From Pseudomonadota bacterium (lineage in GTDB: Bacteria > Desulfobacterota > Desulfobacteria > Desulfobacterales > RPRI01): 7,667 nt of DNA. Of this stretch, positions 6,959-7,667 are shown in pieces; positions within the stretch are counted from its first letter, which is position 1; every line of letters starts with the position of its first letter. Where the stretch lies: assembly GCA_018830925.1 (NCBI GenBank), contig JAHJRK010000394.1, forward strand, positions 1 through 7,667, written 5' to 3'. The notes below the pieces were generated by a model. It did not search any database and was not told the origin of the DNA. It saw only the letters and a list, made by a program, of their open reading frames with translations. The position numbers were made by a program, and so were the translations under genes.

Positions 6959-6997
6959 TTTATACAAAATAAGCAGGTTTTTCCCGATTACGGGGAA
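6959..6997 (-). promoter_or_regulatory. Possible promoter and small operator of the EamA gene
   Basis: On the - strand TATAAA (6964-6959) is a fair -10 about 20 nt before the ATG, giving a short leader that still includes the ribosome site. No -35 match lies 16-18 bp upstream; instead there is a small inverted repeat TTCCC (6981-6985) / GGGAA (6993-6997), which might be an activator site. Weak evidence. Confidence 0.25.
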
Positions 6998-7007
6998 TGA
7001 AAATCTA

Positions 7008-7044
7008 ATAAAAAAAAGGGCCGGGAGAAATCTCCCAAACCCTT
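7008..7044 (-). terminator. Intrinsic terminator downstream of the tRNA-Asp 3' fragment
   Basis: Read on the - strand, AAGGG (7044-7040) pairs with CCCTT (7020-7016), enclosing an inner stem GGGAG (7036-7032) / CTCCC (7027-7023). A run of T follows (complement of the A run 7010-7017). It begins about 10 nt beyond the CCA end of the tRNA fragment, as a tRNA terminator should, and appears to be the original tRNA-Asp terminator left on the chromosomal side. Confidence 0.8.
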
Positions 7045-7053
7045 GATATTAGC

Positions 7054-7099
7054 TGGCGGGGACGACGAGACTTGAACTCGCGACTTCCGGCGTGACAGG
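7054..7099 (-). other. tRNA-Asp 3' fragment: attachment site of an integrated element
   Basis: The - strand gives the 3' 46 nt of a tRNA: anticodon loop CTGTCAC (anticodon GTC, aspartate), 3' anticodon strand GCCGG, variable loop AAGTC, T arm GCGAG-TTCAAGT-CTCGT, acceptor strand CGTCCCC, discriminator G and CCA. Anticodon and discriminator both fit tRNA-Asp. Upstream of the anticodon loop the match stops: there is no D arm and the 5' anticodon strand mostly fails to pair. A cut at the anticodon loop with an intact 3' end is the known signature of tyrosine-recombinase integration into tRNA genes. The orientation means the element lies at higher coordinates, and the intact tRNA-Asp should be at its far end, outside the window. 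Confidence 0.85.
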
Positions 7100-7147
7100 G
7101 CGAACCGGAGCGTATTTAGCCTGATTTTTCAGTTATTTACATCCGTC

Positions 7148-7191
7148 AAAAGCCGTCTGGGGCAGTTAAAAGCCGTCTGAAAAGCCGTCTG
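7148..7191. repeat. Three 12-bp direct repeats beside the attachment core
   Basis: AAAAGCCGTCTG occurs exactly at 7148-7159, 7168-7179 and 7180-7191; the last two are tandem and the first is 20 bp before the second. They begin about 50 bp inside the element from the tRNA junction. Tyrosine recombinases of temperate phages and islands bind arm-type direct repeats placed this way, so arm sites or excisionase sites are the most likely role; this is inference from position. Confidence 0.65.
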
Positions 7192-7323
7192 AAATTTTAT
7201 TAATCCCACCAAATTTATCCGAACACTCCCGTAATTAATACCTGTCAGAAATTGCGCTAAACAGGCACCTTTTATTTTTCTATTACAGCCTACTCTGAAA
7301 GGCAATAAAAAAAGCTCTAAAAA

Positions 7324-7348
7324 ACACTATATAGTGTAATAGTATAAT
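7324..7348 (+). promoter_or_regulatory. Perfect 14-bp palindrome beside a consensus -10 box
   Basis: ACACTATATAGTGT (7324-7337) is fully self-complementary, and a perfect TATAAT follows at 7343-7348. No -35 match is found at normal spacing, so any promoter here would need an activator bound at the palindrome, or be blocked by a repressor there. A start near 7355 would transcribe the inverted-repeat segment that follows. Confidence 0.4.
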
Positions 7349-7526
7349 AATAACAGAATATTATCATCATGCCAGTATCCCGTTATCCCAAAACAGAAAA
7401 ATGTACGGTAAAAAGCAAACAGGCAAGCCAGAAAATGACGGTTTATGAGGTCCGGAAGAGACGGTTTACAATTCCAGTGTAAAATGATATACTGGCATTA
7501 TACTATAACATATTTAATATACTATA
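7339..7526. repeat. Nested inverted repeats and ATAGTATA-type motifs
   Basis: ATGCCAGTAT (7369-7378) pairs exactly with ATACTGGCAT (7489-7498), and ATAGTATAAT (7339-7348) pairs exactly with ATTATACTAT (7497-7506). TATACTATA is also directly repeated at 7499-7507 and 7518-7526. A small 6-bp hairpin TTTACA/TGTAAA lies inside at 7465-7483. This may be a structured RNA, a group of binding sites, or the ends of a tiny non-autonomous element. Confidence 0.45.
7369..7482 (+). CDS. Possible 37-codon basic peptide
   Basis: ATG at 7369 opens a frame of 37 codons ending TAA at 7480-7482, rich in lysine and arginine (ending VRKRRFTIPV). There is no ribosome site before it, and the start sits inside an inverted repeat, so this is probably a chance frame. 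It is listed because it is the only open frame of note in the gene-free stretch. Confidence 0.12.
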   Translation: MPVSRYPKTEKCTVKSKQASQKMTVYEVRKRRFTIPV

Positions 7527-7596
7527 GAGGTAATTTCAAAAGTCTCGAATTGAGCGAATTATTCTTAAAAAAACAGCCTTAATACTAAATAACATA

Positions 7597-7625
7597 TTGA
7601 TTTAAAAAAGAAAGTGCTCTATTAT
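7597..7625 (+). promoter_or_regulatory. Promoter of the gene starting at 7662
   Basis: A -35-like TTGATT (7597-7602) and a -10-like TATTAT (7620-7625) have the ideal 17-bp spacing. Transcription would start near 7632, about 30 nt before an ATG with a good ribosome site. Confidence 0.5.
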
Positions 7626-7661
7626 CTTCTTAGATTTGCCAAACCAAGAAAGGACGATAAT

Positions 7662-7667
7662 ATGAGC
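7662..7667 (+). CDS. Start of an unidentified gene of the integrated element
   Basis: Only ATG AGC (Met-Ser) is inside the window. It is called because a strong Shine-Dalgarno AAAGGA (7649-7654) stands seven nt before the ATG and a correctly spaced promoter lies upstream. It points to the right, away from the tRNA junction, into the element. Nothing can be said about the product. Confidence 0.5.

Larger units (their letters stand above)
7100..7667. mobile_element. Inner edge of a tRNA-Asp-integrated element (start only)
   Basis: From the tRNA junction to the window end the sequence is very AT-rich, with no gene before 7662. It holds repeats and candidate regulatory sites: three direct repeats (7148-7191), a palindrome (7324-7337), nested inverted repeats (7339-7506), a promoter (7597-7625) and one gene start. 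No integrase is visible on either strand, so the integrase is probably at the other end beside the intact tRNA, or further right. Whether this is a prophage, a genomic island or a conjugative element cannot be told from here. Confidence 0.6.

Noticed and set aside
7054..7126. Complete tRNA on the - strand
   Set aside because: There is no D arm or 5' acceptor strand and the 5' anticodon strand mostly fails to pair; only the 3' half is present.
7148..7193. Neisseria-type DNA uptake sequence (GCCGTCTGAA twice)
   Set aside because: The match is exact over 10 nt, but the genes here do not look neisserial and the copies sit in a short repeat block beside an attachment site; arm-type recombinase sites explain it better.

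Overview
The window looks like a chromosomal segment of a Gram-negative bacterium, most likely a deltaproteobacterium (Desulfobacterota). That is an inference from the housekeeping cluster, the hybrid kinase architecture and a small cysteine-rich protein of a type I associate with that group; no single gene proves it. Base composition is mixed: moderately AT-rich housekeeping genes on the left, a GC-richer kinase core in the middle, and a very AT-rich, almost gene-free stretch on the right.

Left part (1-2882, all + strand): the 3' three quarters of rimO (S12 methylthiotransferase), overlapping by ATGA with a long-chain polyprenyl diphosphate synthase, then pgsA (phosphatidylglycerophosphate synthase). 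They form a compact operon-like row: ribosomal protein modification, isoprenoid chain synthesis and phospholipid head-group synthesis. It is followed by an intergenic element made of 7-bp tandem units in inverted orientation, a consensus -35 box, a complete tRNA-Val(GAC) and its terminator.

Middle part (about 3075-6939, all - strand): an EamA/DMT-type transporter followed closely by an 80-residue seven-cysteine protein, then a separately promoted 771-residue membrane hybrid histidine kinase (membrane segments, coiled coil, PAS, HisKA, HATPase, receiver). Immediately past the kinase stop codon, in the same frame, lies a 38-codon fossil of the end of a different receiver domain. The PAS domain is bracketed by an exact 14-nt direct repeat. 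The kinase promoter carries a perfect 10-bp dyad, and its leader carries a second one.

Right part (7008-7667): the 3' 46 nt of a tRNA-Asp (anticodon loop to CCA, - strand), still followed by an intrinsic terminator but lacking its 5' half. This is the classic footprint of an integrative element inserted in a tRNA gene. Its orientation puts the chromosome on the left and the element on the right, so the window ends just inside the element. The 560 nt beyond the junction contain three copies of a 12-bp direct repeat (candidate integrase arm sites), a perfect 14-bp palindrome, nested inverted repeats, a candidate promoter and the first two codons of a gene at 7662. The cargo is outside the window, so no complete new system can be read here; the boundary is the main lead.
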